Below, in pieces: positions 16,072 through 24,081 of a stretch of DNA of 47,395 nucleotides; the stretch's first letter is position 1, and each line of letters opens with the position of its first letter. The notes below the pieces were generated by a model. The model was not told where the DNA came from. It did not search any database and saw only the letters and a program-made list of their open reading frames with translations. The DNA lies in NCBI GenBank assembly GCA_016288755.1, contig JAEELE010000023.1, positions 1 to 47,395 on the forward strand. Direction: 5' to 3'. Made by a program: the position numbers and the translations under genes. Source of the DNA: Oscillospiraceae bacterium (GTDB lineage Bacteria; Bacillota; Clostridia; Oscillospirales; Ruminococcaceae).

Positions 16072-16211
16072 GCGATTCTGACGGATTTCATGCATGCTGC
16101 CGTCAGCGGGAGCACCGGGAGCGGTTGATACGCATGCAGCAGCAGAATCAGCACGATGATCGCGATCGCGGCAACTGTCATTTTGATGTAGATACTTTTG
16201 TCCTTGTTCAT
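16044..16211 (-). CDS. Possible 55-residue single-pass membrane peptide between dnaK and dnaJ
   Basis: A small minus-strand ORF, MNKDKSIYIK followed by a hydrophobic run MTVAAIAIIVLILLLHAY (11-28), then a short outer part with two Cys. AAGGGA lies 7 nt before the ATG. It fits a one-helix membrane protein and lies between dnaK and dnaJ in the same direction. Against it, its last codons overlap the dnaJ -10 and -35 boxes, so the 3' part may be coincidental. No family is recognised. Confidence 0.35.
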   Translation of the reverse strand: MNKDKSIYIKMTVAAIAIIVLILLLHAYQPLPVLPLTAACMKSVRIACNSASAVL

Positions 16212-16303
16212 GTGCGTTCCCTTCGGTCAGATTCTGATTTCCGCATTCTGCGGCGATAGGGGCGGAAGAATCTTCCACCCCTGCCGATTGATTCTTTTAA
16301 GGA

Positions 16304-18202
16304 TCACACGTCGGTGAAGTCCGCGTCGACCACATTGCCGTTGAAGCCGCCCTCGCCGCCGTTGCTGCCGCCGTTTCCGCTGTCGCTTGCCGTGAAGCCG
16401 CCGCCGCCCTGCGTGAAGCCGCCGGTGCTGCCGAAATCCGGTGTCGCCCCGGGCATGCCCTGACCGCCCTGCTGATAGATCTTCGAGCTGACCGCGTAGA
16501 ACGCAGTCTTCAGCGCCTCGGTCTTTGCCTTGATCTGCTCGGTGTCGTCGGTCTTGAGCGCTTCCTTGAGCTCTGCGAGCGCCGCGTCGATCGGTGCGCG
16601 GTCCTCCGCGGAGAGCTTGTCGCCGAGCTCCTTGAGTGCGTTCTCGCACTGGAACATCATCGACTCGCCCTCATTCTTGGCGTCGACCTGCTCCTTGCGC
16701 TTCTTGTCCTCCTCGGCATACTGCTCTGCCTCGCGGACTGCGCGGTCGATATCCTCCTTGCTCATGTTGGTGGAGGAGGTGATCGTGATGTGCTGCTCCT
16801 TGCCGGTGCCGAGGTCCTTTGCGGAGACGTTCACGATGCCGTTCGCGTCGATATCGAACGTGACCTCGATCTGCGGGATGCCTCTCGGAGCCGGTGCGAT
16901 GCCGTCGAGACGGAAGACGCCGAGCTGCTTGTTGTCTCTTGCGAATTCACGCTCGCCCTGCAGCACGCAGATGTCAACTGCGGGCTGGTTGTCGGACGCG
17001 GTGGAGAACACCTGCGACTTGTGGGTCGGGATGGTGGTGTTGCGCTCGATGATCTTGGTGCAGATGCCGCCCATTGTCTCCAGACCGAGCGACAGCGGGG
17101 TGACGTCGAGCAGGAGCAGACCGTTCTTGACGTCGCCTGCGAGGATGCCGCCCTGATAGGCAGCGCCCAGCGCGACGCACTCATCGGGGTTGATGCCCTT
17201 GAACGGCTCCTTGCCGAGACGCTCCCTGACCGCCTGCTGCACCGCCGGGATTCTGGTGGAGCCGCCGACGAGCAGCACCTTGTCGAGGTCTGCGGGCGTC
17301 AGCGTGGAATCGCGCAGTGCCTGATCGACCGGACCCATCGTTGCTCTGACGAGGTCTGCGGTCAGCTCGTTGAACTTCGCCTGCGTCAGCGTGAGGTCGA
17401 GGCTCTTGGGCTCGCCGGCGCTGTTGATGCAGATGAACGGCAGATTGATCTGGGTGGTGGTCATCGAGGAGAGCTCGATCTTCGCCTTTTCAGCGGCATC
17501 CTTGAGACGCTGCATCGCGAGCTTGTCGCCGGAGAGGTCGATGCCCTCTGCCGCCTTGAATTCCGCGAGGATCCAGTCGATGATGCGCTGGTCGAAGTCG
17601 TCGCCGCCGAGGTGGTTGTTGCCGGCGGTCGCGAGGACCTCCGTGACGCCGTCGCCCATGTCGATGATCGAGACATCGAAGGTGCCGCCGCCGAGGTCGA
17701 AGACCATGATCTTCTGCTCCTCCTCCTTGTCGATGCCGTAGGAGAGGGCAGCTGCGGTCGGCTCATTGATGATGCGCTTGACCGTCAGACCGGCGATCTG
17801 ACCGGCGTCCTTGGTCGCCTGACGCTGGGAGTCGGTGAAATATGCCGGAACGGTGATGACCGCCTCGGTGACCGGCTCGCCGAGATATGCCTCCGCATCC
17901 TCCTTGAGCTTTGCGAGGATTCTCGCGGAGATCTCCTGCGGAGTGTACTCCTTGCCGTCCATGGTGACCTTCGTGTTCAGACCCATCTTTCTCTTGATGG
18001 AGATGACGGTGTTGTCCGGGTTGGTGATCGCCTGATTCTTTGCGATTCTGCCGACGAGACGGTCGCCGTTCTTGGCGACTGCGACGACAGACGGCGTGGT
18101 TCTGGCGCCCTCTGCGTTCGGGATGACGACGGGCTGACCGCCCTCCATGACCGCGACGCAGGAATTGGTCGTACCGAGGTCGATACCGATGATCTTGCTC
18201 AT
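16304..18202 (-). CDS. dnaK: Chaperone DnaK (Hsp70)
   Basis: A 632-residue Hsp70 beginning [22 protein letters not shown]. The start at 18202 has AAAGGAGG 8 nt upstream, and the 10-codon longer frame is rejected. The ATPase domain shows [21 protein letters not shown] and [13 protein letters not shown]. The short linker [18 protein letters not shown] leads into the substrate-binding domain, and the Gly-rich tail ends [11 protein letters not shown], as in Gram-positive DnaK. It cycles with DnaJ and GrpE to refold proteins in the cytoplasm. It lies 76 nt after grpE and is co-transcribed from the CIRCE-regulated promoter near 20007. Confidence 0.98.
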   Translation of the reverse strand: MSKIIGIDLGTTNSCVAVMEGGQPVVIPNAEGARTTPSVVAVAKNGDRLVGRIAKNQAITNPDNTVISIKRKMGLNTKVTMDGKEYTPQEISARILAKLKEDAEAYLGEPVTEAVITVPAYFTDSQRQATKDAGQIAGLTVKRIINEPTAAALSYGIDKEEEQKIMVFDLGGGTFDVSIIDMGDGVTEVLATAGNNHLGGDDFDQRIIDWILAEFKAAEGIDLSGDKLAMQRLKDAAEKAKIELSSMTTTQINLPFICINSAGEPKSLDLTLTQAKFNELTADLVRATMGPVDQALRDSTLTPADLDKVLLVGGSTRIPAVQQAVRERLGKEPFKGINPDECVALGAAYQGGILAGDVKNGLLLLDVTPLSLGLETMGGICTKIIERNTTIPTHKSQVFSTASDNQPAVDICVLQGEREFARDNKQLGVFRLDGIAPAPRGIPQIEVTFDIDANGIVNVSAKDLGTGKEQHITITSSTNMSKEDIDRAVREAEQYAEEDKKRKEQVDAKNEGESMMFQCENALKELGDKLSAEDRAPIDAALAELKEALKTDDTEQIKAKTEALKTAFYAVSSKIYQQGGQGMPGATPDFGSTGGFTQGGGGFTASDSGNGGSNGGEGGFNGNVVDADFTDV

Positions 18203-18278
18203 AATAGTTCCTCCTTTATTCGTATGGGGCATGCGCTGTGCGGATGTCCCGGGTTTTCCTTCCGATCAGTGCTGCGGG

Positions 18279-18887
18279 CTAATTGGCAACGGCAACGATC
18301 GCGCTGCGAATGACGCGGTCGCCGAGCAGATAGCCCTTCTGATAGACCTTGCAGACCGTGCCCTCCTCATAGTCGGGGTCATCGACCTGCTGGATGGCGT
18401 TGTGGAGCTTGGGGTTGAATTCCGAGCCCGCGCCGGGTGTCTCGGTGACGCCGAGCTTTGTGAGGATCGCCGTCAGCTGGCTGTAAATTTTCTCGATGCC
18501 CGCGCGGTAGGCTTCGTCGGAGCAGGGCACGCCCATCGCGAGCGTGAAGCTGTCGATCATCGGCAGCAGCTCCCCGACGGTCTTTGCGACGGCATCCTGA
18601 AAGGTCTCCGCCTTCTCCTTTGCCGTGCGCTTGCGGAAATTGTCAAACTCGGCGAAAAGGCGCATATATTTGTCCTTGGTCTCTGCCAGCTCTGCCGCGA
18701 GGGGATTCTCCTCCTCCTCTTCGATGATCTCCGGCTCGCCGTCGTCTGTCTCGTCAAACGGAGCTTCCTCCTCCCCGTCAGCGGGGCTCACGGGCGCCGT
18801 TTCCGGGGCATCCTCATGCAGACCGCTTTCCTCGAGGGATTCGTAATCCTCGCAGCCGTCGGCATCGCGGATCTCTTCATCTGTCAT
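18279..18887 (-). CDS. grpE: Nucleotide exchange factor GrpE
   Basis: A 202-residue protein. The first 65 residues are strongly acidic and low complexity (DGEEEAPFDETDDGEPEIIEEEEENP). The coiled-coil dimer helix follows (LAETKDKYMRLFAEFDNFRKRTAKEKAE), then the beta-wing domain with GVTETPGAGSEFNPKLHNAIQQVDDPDYEEGTVCKVYQKGYLLGDRVIRSAIVAVA. GrpE releases ADP from DnaK. Its ATG overlaps the hrcA stop by 4 nt, indicating translational coupling. Confidence 0.96.
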   Translation of the reverse strand: MTDEEIRDADGCEDYESLEESGLHEDAPETAPVSPADGEEEAPFDETDDGEPEIIEEEEENPLAAELAETKDKYMRLFAEFDNFRKRTAKEKAETFQDAVAKTVGELLPMIDSFTLAMGVPCSDEAYRAGIEKIYSQLTAILTKLGVTETPGAGSEFNPKLHNAIQQVDDPDYEEGTVCKVYQKGYLLGDRVIRSAIVAVAN

Positions 18888-19930
18888 GCGTCGTCATCCT
18901 CCTTCTTTTCGGAGATCAACCGGCTGATTTTCTCCGTGAAATATTCAAGGTAAGGGATTACTCTGGCGTAGTCAAGCCGCATCGGACCGATGATCCCGAG
19001 CCCGCCTGCGTCCTGTCCGTCCTTCTGCAGCCTGCCGACGATCATGCTGGAGTTGCCGATCACGAAGGTCGGGGATGCTGCCGCGCCCTGTCTGGGCTCA
19101 TCGCTGAACATCACATGGATGCCGCTGAAGGTGTCGCTCAGCAGCGGCACGATCACATCCTGATGCTCCATGAATTCGACGATATCCTGTGTTTCGAGCT
19201 CGCCGCAGGTCAGCAGATTGCGCGTGCCGTTGACGGTCAGCTCCTGCCGCATCATGTCGCGGGAGAGCTCGAAGAGCCCCTGCACCAGCGGTCCGAGGCT
19301 GACCATATAGGCGCCCATTGCGGTCACGAGCTGTTCAAAGAGCTCCGGTGACAGATCGCTGAGTGAGATGCCGTGCAGATGCTCGGTGAGGAACTGCTTA
19401 AAGAACGCGAGCTGCTCATCGTTCAGGTCAAATTCGAGCCGGCACGCTTTATTTTTGATCGAGCCCGCCGAGGTGATGAGCAGGATCACATAGAGCCGCT
19501 TGCCGGTCGGGATGACCTCGACCTTGGAGATCACGGAGAACTGCGGCATCGCGTTGACGGCGACGGCGGCGCATTTGGTGATCTCCGCGAGCGCGGTGGT
19601 TGCGGACTGGATGAGCGTATCGGCGGTCATGGAGGGGTCGTCGAAGATGCTGTCGATCCGGGCGCGCTCGTCGTCGCTGAGCCCGGTGCGTCCGCTCATG
19701 CAGCGCTCGATATAGACCTTGTAGCCCTGAAAGGTCGGGATGCGTCCGGCGGAGGTGTGGGGCTGCTCCAGCAGACCGAGCTGCTCGAGCATTGCCATAT
19801 CGTTGCGGATGGTGGCGGCGGAGACGTGAATATCCGGCAGGGCAGCGATGGTTTTGGAGCCGACCGGTTCGCCGGTCGTGACATACTCATCGACGACAGC
19901 AGCCAAGATACGGAGCTTCCGGTCATCCAT
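18884..19930 (-). CDS. hrcA: Heat-inducible transcription repressor HrcA
   Basis: A 348-residue repressor with an N-terminal winged helix (MDDRKLRILAAVVDEYVTTGEPVGSKTIAALPDIHVSAATIRNDMAMLEQLGLLEQPHTSAGRIPT). A GAF-like and dimerisation region ends in IIGPMRLDYARVIPYLEYFTEKISRLI. HrcA binds the CIRCE operator and represses its own heat-shock operon until chaperones are titrated. AAAGGGGG precedes the ATG. It is the first gene of the operon and overlaps grpE. Confidence 0.96.
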   Translation of the reverse strand: MDDRKLRILAAVVDEYVTTGEPVGSKTIAALPDIHVSAATIRNDMAMLEQLGLLEQPHTSAGRIPTFQGYKVYIERCMSGRTGLSDDERARIDSIFDDPSMTADTLIQSATTALAEITKCAAVAVNAMPQFSVISKVEVIPTGKRLYVILLITSAGSIKNKACRLEFDLNDEQLAFFKQFLTEHLHGISLSDLSPELFEQLVTAMGAYMVSLGPLVQGLFELSRDMMRQELTVNGTRNLLTCGELETQDIVEFMEHQDVIVPLLSDTFSGIHVMFSDEPRQGAAASPTFVIGNSSMIVGRLQKDGQDAGGLGIIGPMRLDYARVIPYLEYFTEKISRLISEKKEDDDA

Positions 19931-19975
19931 ACGCTGACCCCCTTTCTGCGATTTTGCAGACTGTTTTTTGATGTG

Positions 19976-20002
19976 CTAGCACTCTATCTCTCCGAGTGCT
20001 AA
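19976..20002 (-). promoter_or_regulatory. CIRCE operator (HrcA site)
   Basis: CTAGCACTC-N9-GAGTGCTAA matches the CIRCE consensus TTAGCACTC-N9-GAGTGCTAA except for the first base. It covers the predicted transcription start of hrcA. Confidence 0.93.
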
Positions 20003-20006
20003 ACAT

Positions 20007-20035
20007 ACAATACCACTTTTTCGGGCTGATGTCAA
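20007..20035 (-). promoter_or_regulatory. Promoter of the hrcA-grpE-dnaK operon
   Basis: Minus strand: TTGACA (20030-20035), 17 bp, TATTGT (20007-20012). CIRCE begins five bases downstream. Confidence 0.85.
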
Positions 20036-20117
20036 GGGTTCCCGCACAGTTTTCACAAACTTCGTCGTTTTACACAAAAGTGATGGGCGAGCGGAGGCGA
20101 TTTCCTACGGAAGCGTG

Positions 20118-20240
20118 AAGAATGCGGAATTCCGCATTCCGCATTCCCCTCCGCCCTGCTCCCTTCTCAATCAGCAGCAGGAACAAAAGCGCCGGAACAA
20201 CTCCTCACTTCTCACTTCCCATTTCTCATTTCCCACTTGC
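20118..20240. repeat. Mosaic repeat fragment
   Basis: GAATGCGGAATTCCGCATTC, CTCCGCCCTGCTCCCTTC, AATCAGCAGCAGGAAC, GGAACAACTCCTCACTTC and CATTTCTCATTTCCCAC in the usual outer-end order. It ends exactly where the -35 box of the lipoprotein promoter begins. Confidence 0.75.
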
Positions 20241-20265
20241 TTATTTCAGGGAAATGTGCTATAAT
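20237..20265 (+). promoter_or_regulatory. Promoter of the lipoprotein gene
   Basis: TTGCTT (20237-20242), 17 bp, extended -10 TGC TATAAT (20260-20265). Confidence 0.75.
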
Positions 20266-20329
20266 AGATACCGACCGCCGCGCAGATGCGGCAGATCATG
20301 ACTGATTATGCTTTTTGGAGGTATCCCCT

Positions 20330-20953
20330 ATGAACCGTCGCTTCTTCCGCAGAGCCGCTGCCGCCCTGCTTGCCGCCGCCCTCTGCTGCTCCGCTGCCGC
20401 GCTGACCGGCTGCGCAGGCAGCTCCAGTGAATCGGAGGGCTCCCTCGCCTACTCTCCCAAGGTCCCCGACAGCAAGGTCGATGAGTCTGTGCCCGGTGAC
20501 ACCCTCACCTGCGGCATCGGCGAGACCGCCGACTATCAGGGCAAGATCAAGGTCACCTTTGAGCGCGTCGTCGAGCTCGATTCCGCTGCCTCGACCGAGC
20601 ACCGCACGCTGCTCGCCGAAATGACCATCGTCAACAATTCCGCCGAGGCGATCGACTGCAGCACGATCACCCACTTCAGCGGCAGGATCGACGGCGAGGA
20701 TTACCCCGATATCCAGAATATCACCGCGGGCATCTTCGCGCGCAAATACTACACCGCGATCCAGAGCTCCCTGCTCGCCTTCAATCAGGAGATCGCCGCG
20801 GGTGCGTCTGTCACCGGCTATGTCTATCTGGAGGTGCCCTCCGCATGGAAATCCCTCGAGGTCATCTATAAGCCCTATCGGTACTACAGCAACGACTGCA
20901 TCATCCTGACGGTCGACGAGACCAAGCTCACGCACTATACCGCACAGCTCTGA
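20330..20953 (+). CDS. Lipoprotein with a DUF4352/DUF5067-like beta domain
   Basis: A 207-residue predicted lipoprotein. The ATG at 20330 follows GGAGG by 8 nt. The signal peptide MNRRFFRRAAAALLAAALCC ends in the lipobox LTGC (Cys28), followed by a Ser/Glu-rich tether. The outer domain (about 55-207) is beta-rich, with VTFERVVELDSAASTEHRTLLAEMTIVNNSAEAIDCS followed by GYVYLEVPSAWKSLEVIYKP. This matches the telokin-like immunoprotective fold often annotated DUF4352 or DUF5067 in Gram-positive surface lipoproteins. The ligand is unknown. It is monocistronic, with its own promoter and a strong terminator. Confidence 0.7.
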   Translation: MNRRFFRRAAAALLAAALCCSAAALTGCAGSSSESEGSLAYSPKVPDSKVDESVPGDTLTCGIGETADYQGKIKVTFERVVELDSAASTEHRTLLAEMTIVNNSAEAIDCSTITHFSGRIDGEDYPDIQNITAGIFARKYYTAIQSSLLAFNQEIAAGASVTGYVYLEVPSAWKSLEVIYKPYRYYSNDCIILTVDETKLTHYTAQL

Positions 20954-20967
20954 GCCTGTACAAAACA

Positions 20968-21006
20968 GGAACCGCCCCGGACACTGTACCGGGGCGGTTC
21001 CTTTTG
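20968..21006 (+). terminator. Terminator of the lipoprotein gene
   Basis: A perfect 13-bp stem, GGAACCGCCCCGG, 8-nt loop, CCGGGGCGGTTCC, followed by TTTT. Confidence 0.9.
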
Positions 21007-21082
21007 TGAGAAAATCAGAAAATGTTGCGCATTTTTGATAGATTGCACAAAAATCGAGCGCAAGATTCTACCAAAACGCGGA

Positions 21083-21111
21083 TTGAAACCGCGCGAAAAA
21101 TGCAGTATAAT
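21083..21111 (+). promoter_or_regulatory. Promoter of the AraC-family regulator
   Basis: TTGAAA (21083-21088), 17 bp, TATAAT (21106-21111), 67 nt before the chosen ATG. Confidence 0.75.
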
Positions 21112-21177
21112 AGAGAAAAGAAGGCAGTTCACGGAAACGCCCCGTCTTCGCGGCGGGGAGAAGGAGAGAGGGTACCG

Positions 21178-22047
21178 ATGGCACAGAAGGACGACACCGT
21201 GCAGAGCGTTCCGAATCCGCTCGACACGCGCATCATCAAGACGCCGAGCGCCGTTGCACGCAGGGCATTTTTCTATCTGCAGGAGTGCGGACACCTGAAG
21301 GCGAGCGGCGAGCACCGCACCAGCCGCCAGAATCTGCAGTCATTCCTGTTCGCGGTCGTGCTCGACGGCAAGGGCGAGCTGACCTATGAGGGCAGGACGC
21401 AGGAGCTTTCGGCGGGCGACTGCTTTTTCATCGACTGCCGCACCGCCCATTCCTACCACAGCGACGCGAAAAAACCGTGGGAGCTGATCTGGGTGCACTT
21501 CAACGGCAGCACCGCCGAGGAATACTATAAGCTGTTTCAGGGGCAGCTCCCGCCGGTGTTCCATCCGGCGGCGACCTCGAAATTCGTGTCACTGCTGCAG
21601 GAAATCATGCGCACGAACACCGAGACCTACGCCGACACTGAGGTGCTGACCTCCGGGATGCTCGCCAATCTGCTGACCATGCTGCTGACCGTCAACAGCA
21701 TTTCCGAGGAGGCGGATTCCGCCCTGCAGGCAAAGCTCAAGACCGTGCTCGCCTATATCGACGCCAACTTCACGAGCGATATCCGTCTGGACGAGCTGGC
21801 GCGGCGGTTCTATATCAGCAAGTATTACCTCACGCGCGAATTCAAGCGCGCCTACGGCGAGACGATCTTCCAGTACATCATCAGCAAGCGCATCAATTAT
21901 GCCAAGCGCCTGCTGCGCTTCACGGACAAGCCCGTCGAGGAGATCTCGGAGCTCTGCGGCTTCAACGACCAGAGCTATTTCTCCAAGCAGTTCAAGAAGG
22001 CGGAGAACGTCACCTGTCTCGCCTTCCGCCGCCGCTGGCGCGACTGA
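21178..22047 (+). CDS. AraC-family transcriptional regulator with cupin sensor
   Basis: The ATG at 21178 is chosen because AGGAGAGAGG lies just upstream and the longer frame to 21022 runs through the promoter. The 289-residue product has an N-terminal AraC-type cupin (FAVVLDGKGELTYEGRTQELSAGDCFFIDCRTAHSYHS) and a C-terminal double HTH (LDELARRFYISKYYLTREFKRAYGETIFQYIISKRINYAKRLLRFTDKPVEEISELCGFNDQSYFSKQFKKAENVTCLAFRRRW). Regulators of this layout usually activate sugar uptake or hydrolase genes on binding a carbohydrate. The nearest candidate target is the sugar ABC importer at 24.3-27.9 kb, whose upstream region carries phased repeats. Its stop codon is followed within 8 nt by a fragment of dpaA. 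Confidence 0.9.
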   Translation: MAQKDDTVQSVPNPLDTRIIKTPSAVARRAFFYLQECGHLKASGEHRTSRQNLQSFLFAVVLDGKGELTYEGRTQELSAGDCFFIDCRTAHSYHSDAKKPWELIWVHFNGSTAEEYYKLFQGQLPPVFHPAATSKFVSLLQEIMRTNTETYADTEVLTSGMLANLLTMLLTVNSISEEADSALQAKLKTVLAYIDANFTSDIRLDELARRFYISKYYLTREFKRAYGETIFQYIISKRINYAKRLLRFTDKPVEEISELCGFNDQSYFSKQFKKAENVTCLAFRRRWRD

Positions 22048-22054
22048 CGCGGTT

Positions 22055-22252
22055 TCCCCATGCAGCCTTCGGCGGAGCGAGGGCTGCGGCTGCCGCGCGG
22101 TGCATGTTTCCGCGCTGGACGGCGTTTTGCCGGGATTCCCGCTGGTGTTCAACACCGTGCCGGCTCCGGTGCTGGGCGGCGACCGGCTCGCAAGGCTGCC
22201 GGATCACGCCGTTGTCATTGAATTGGCTTCGGCGCCGGGCGGGGATGACAGC
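22055..22252 (+). pseudogene. dpaA: Middle fragment of dipicolinate synthase subunit A gene (dpaA/spoVFA)
   Basis: Frame 2 from about 22055 encodes SPCSLRRSEGCGCRAVHVSA, then LDGVLPGFPLVFNTVPAPVL and GGDRLARLPDHAVVIELASA, then PGGDDSG. This matches the DpaA signature order: a GCRA strand, the VFNTVPA(P/L)VL loop, and (I/V)(D/E)LAS-PGG-D. There is no start codon or ribosome binding site, and the AraC gene ends 8 nt before it, so the N-terminal two thirds are missing. After PGGDDSG the frame runs into mosaic repeat DNA. The next residues of DpaA (GVDAEAA...LGVRVI) are found 6.6 kb away at 28870. DpaA with DpaB makes the spore-core chelator dipicolinic acid. Confidence 0.75.
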
Positions 22253-22265
22253 GGAGACAATCCGC

Positions 22266-22520
22266 ACCGGGGCGGAATGCGGAATTAGAAATGAGAAGTG
22301 AGAAATGAGAAATGGTTCCGCCGCTTTCGTTTTTGCTGCTGATTGAAAGCGATTCTGGGAGCCGTGACCCATAAGAAGGTGCGCCAGCGCCGTGTGCTGC
22401 ACAAGGTTGGGAGGCTCCGCGTATATGTACCCGGAGGAAATCGCCCGCGGTGGCTCCCCGCCGCTGGGGCTCCCCGCCCCGCAGCCATTATTCGTTATTC
22501 TTTTTTTCTTTTAGCGAAGC
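22266..22520. repeat. Mosaic repeat copy A4 with module B
   Basis: This begins at the dpaA break with GGCGGAATGCGGAATTAG, AAATGAGAAGTGAGAAATGA, GGTTCCGCCGCTTTCG, TGCTGCTGATTGAAAG, then a diverged module B (AAGAAGGTGCGCCAGCGCCG, GTTGGGAGGCTCCGCG, CCCGGAGGAAATCGCCCGCG) and GCCATTATTCGTTATTC near 22489. No gene is seen in 22253-22567. Confidence 0.75.
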
Positions 22521-22567
22521 GCTGTATTGCGCTGCTCCTTCAAAAATGAACCGAAAGACGTGAGACG

Positions 22568-23377
22568 ATGGAAAAGCCGGACGTGAAAAAGTTCATATTT
22601 GCGCTGATCGCGGCTGCCGGCGTGCTCGCGGCGGGCGGTGCGGGTCTTTTTGTGCTCGCGAACGGGAACCCGCGCGCACAGATGACCTTCCGCGTGAACT
22701 CACAGAACGGTTTCGATTCCGATTTTGAAGCGGCGGCAAGCCCGGCTGACCGTATGCCGGAGACCTCTGCTGCCGTCAGCGAACCCGAGCCTGATATCAC
22801 CGAGACGACAACGACGCCGAACCGCGACCTCAATACCGCCACAGAAGCGGAATTGCAGCGCACGGACGGCGTCGGAGCTGTTTTGGCGGGGCGGATCGTG
22901 CAGTACCGCACGCAGATCGGCGGATTTCGGCGGCGCGCAGAGCTCTGCAATGTGCCGGGCATCGGAGAGACGCTCGCCGCCCGCATCATGGAGGAATTCG
23001 ACATTCCCGATGAGCTGCCGCCCGAGACGGCGGTCACGGCGACGGCAACGACGACGGCTGCGACAACGACAACGACGCCCGCGACAAAGCCGGTCACGAC
23101 CGTGACGACAACCGTGACCGAAGCCGAAACGACCGTCACGGAGACGCACCCGTTCTACGCGATCAACGAGGTCACGCTCGCGGAGCTGCTGACCGTTCCC
23201 GGGATGGACGAGGAACACGCGCAGTCGATTCTGGAGCTGCGTGAGAAGATCGGCGGCTACGGCAGCGTCTACGAGACCTATTATCTGGATTTCACCGCGG
23301 AGTATGTCAAGTACACGCTCTGCGAATACCTCTATGTCGAGGGCGACCCGAACGTCAGTGTGAAGCCGGAAGGATAG
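22568..23377 (+). CDS. ComEA-like protein with two helix-hairpin-helix regions
   Basis: A 269-residue protein with an N-terminal membrane anchor (FIFALIAAAGVLAAGGAGLFVLA, 9-31) and a disordered outer segment. The first HhH pair (about 86-146) is DLNTATEAELQRTDGVGAVLAGRIVQYR and LCNVPGIGETLAARIMEEF. A Thr-rich spacer (155-193) leads to a second HhH-like region (197-235) with NEVTLAELLTVPGMDEEHAQSILELREKIGGYGSV. ComEA binds double-stranded DNA on the cell surface during natural transformation. The second HhH region and long Thr spacer are unusual for ComEA, and no comEC or comEB neighbour is visible. It could be a general DNA-binding surface protein. Only a weak Shine-Dalgarno is seen. Confidence 0.7.
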   Translation: MEKPDVKKFIFALIAAAGVLAAGGAGLFVLANGNPRAQMTFRVNSQNGFDSDFEAAASPADRMPETSAAVSEPEPDITETTTTPNRDLNTATEAELQRTDGVGAVLAGRIVQYRTQIGGFRRRAELCNVPGIGETLAARIMEEFDIPDELPPETAVTATATTTAATTTTTPATKPVTTVTTTVTEAETTVTETHPFYAINEVTLAELLTVPGMDEEHAQSILELREKIGGYGSVYETYYLDFTAEYVKYTLCEYLYVEGDPNVSVKPEG

Positions 23378-23383
23378 CGGCGG

Positions 23384-23710
23384 TCACTTCGGCATGCGCG
23401 ACTGTGCCGCGGGATAGAAATCCTCGCCGGCGATCTGCCCGAACTGCCACGCATGGGAGCGGCTCTTGCGCACCGCACAGCCGCCGACCGGCAGGTCGCA
23501 GACCAGATGCAGCGTCGGGTCGATGTCGCAGAGCTCCGAGACGCTCAGCACGACCGCGTCCTCCTCGGTGTGGTCGCAGCCGCAGACGAACTCCCAAGAG
23601 TTGTCATTGAAATGGTGGCAGACCGTCGTGATGTCGTGACTGCCCTCGAGCGCGTGGATGCAGGTGAGCACGAGCAGCTCAGGGCGCTCGCTGAACGGAT
23701 AATGTGCCAT
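23384..23710 (-). CDS. Small uncharacterised protein
   Basis: A 108-residue protein that is probably cytoplasmic. GGAGG lies 8 nt before the ATG, and a promoter (TTGCAT, 17 bp, TATTAT) is present at 23748-23776, so it should be expressed. Visible features are WEFVCGCDHTEEDAVVLSVSELCDIDPTLHLVCDLPVGGCAVR, with six Cys and several His that might hold a metal, and a C-terminal SHAWQFGQIAGEDFYP. I do not recognise the family with confidence. It runs opposite to its neighbours and its stop is 6 nt from the stop of the HhH gene. Confidence 0.7.
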   Translation of the reverse strand: MAHYPFSERPELLVLTCIHALEGSHDITTVCHHFNDNSWEFVCGCDHTEEDAVVLSVSELCDIDPTLHLVCDLPVGGCAVRKSRSHAWQFGQIAGEDFYPAAQSRMPK

Positions 23711-23747
23711 AGCGGTAACCTCCGGATGAATGATGCTGTACTATATA

Positions 23748-23776
23748 ATAATACACGATTTTATTCAGAAATGCAA
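23748..23776 (-). promoter_or_regulatory. Promoter of the small 23.4 kb gene
   Basis: Minus strand: TTGCAT (23771-23776), 17 bp, TATTAT (23748-23753). Confidence 0.65.
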
Positions 23777-23885
23777 GCGGTCATATTTCATGTGCAAAAT
23801 GACGGATTTCGATTTGACTGTTTGCGCGGCGCAGGAGCCCGCTTCACAGGCTGAAAACAGCCGTATGGACCCCGCCGATGCCATT

Positions 23886-23962
23886 TTGTAAGAAATCGCC
23901 CTGAAATTGTAACCGATTTGTAACAAATCGCAAAAAATAGCGTAATAACGGTTTCAAATCGC
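23886..23962 (+). promoter_or_regulatory. Phased repeat cluster upstream of the sugar importer promoter
   Basis: TTGTAA occurs at 23886, 23907 and 23918 (21 and 11 nt apart). AAATCGC occurs at 23893, 23925 and 23956 (32 and 31 nt apart). The spacing is close to whole turns of DNA. The region lies 85-160 bp upstream of the -35 box at 24047, a usual place for an activator such as the nearby AraC protein. The gap 23777-24046 holds no gene. Confidence 0.45.
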
Positions 23963-24046
23963 AAATTATGGGCTAATTTAGAGGAATAAATGTTGAATGA
24001 TTTGGGCAAGACGCACAAATATAGTGACGAAACGGTATTTTGCATT

Positions 24047-24075
24047 GACTTTTCGGGGGTTTTCGTGTATATTTA
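24047..24075 (+). promoter_or_regulatory. Promoter of the sugar ABC importer operon
   Basis: TTGACT (24047-24052), 17 bp, TATATT (24070-24075). Transcription should begin near 24082, giving a leader of about 225 nt. Confidence 0.75.
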
Positions 24076-24081
24076 CATTAT

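Noticed and set aside
15997-16278. 93-codon minus-strand ORF between dnaK and dnaJ
   Set aside because: The frame lacks a ribosome binding site and protein-like composition. The alternative frame at 16044-16211 is more plausible.
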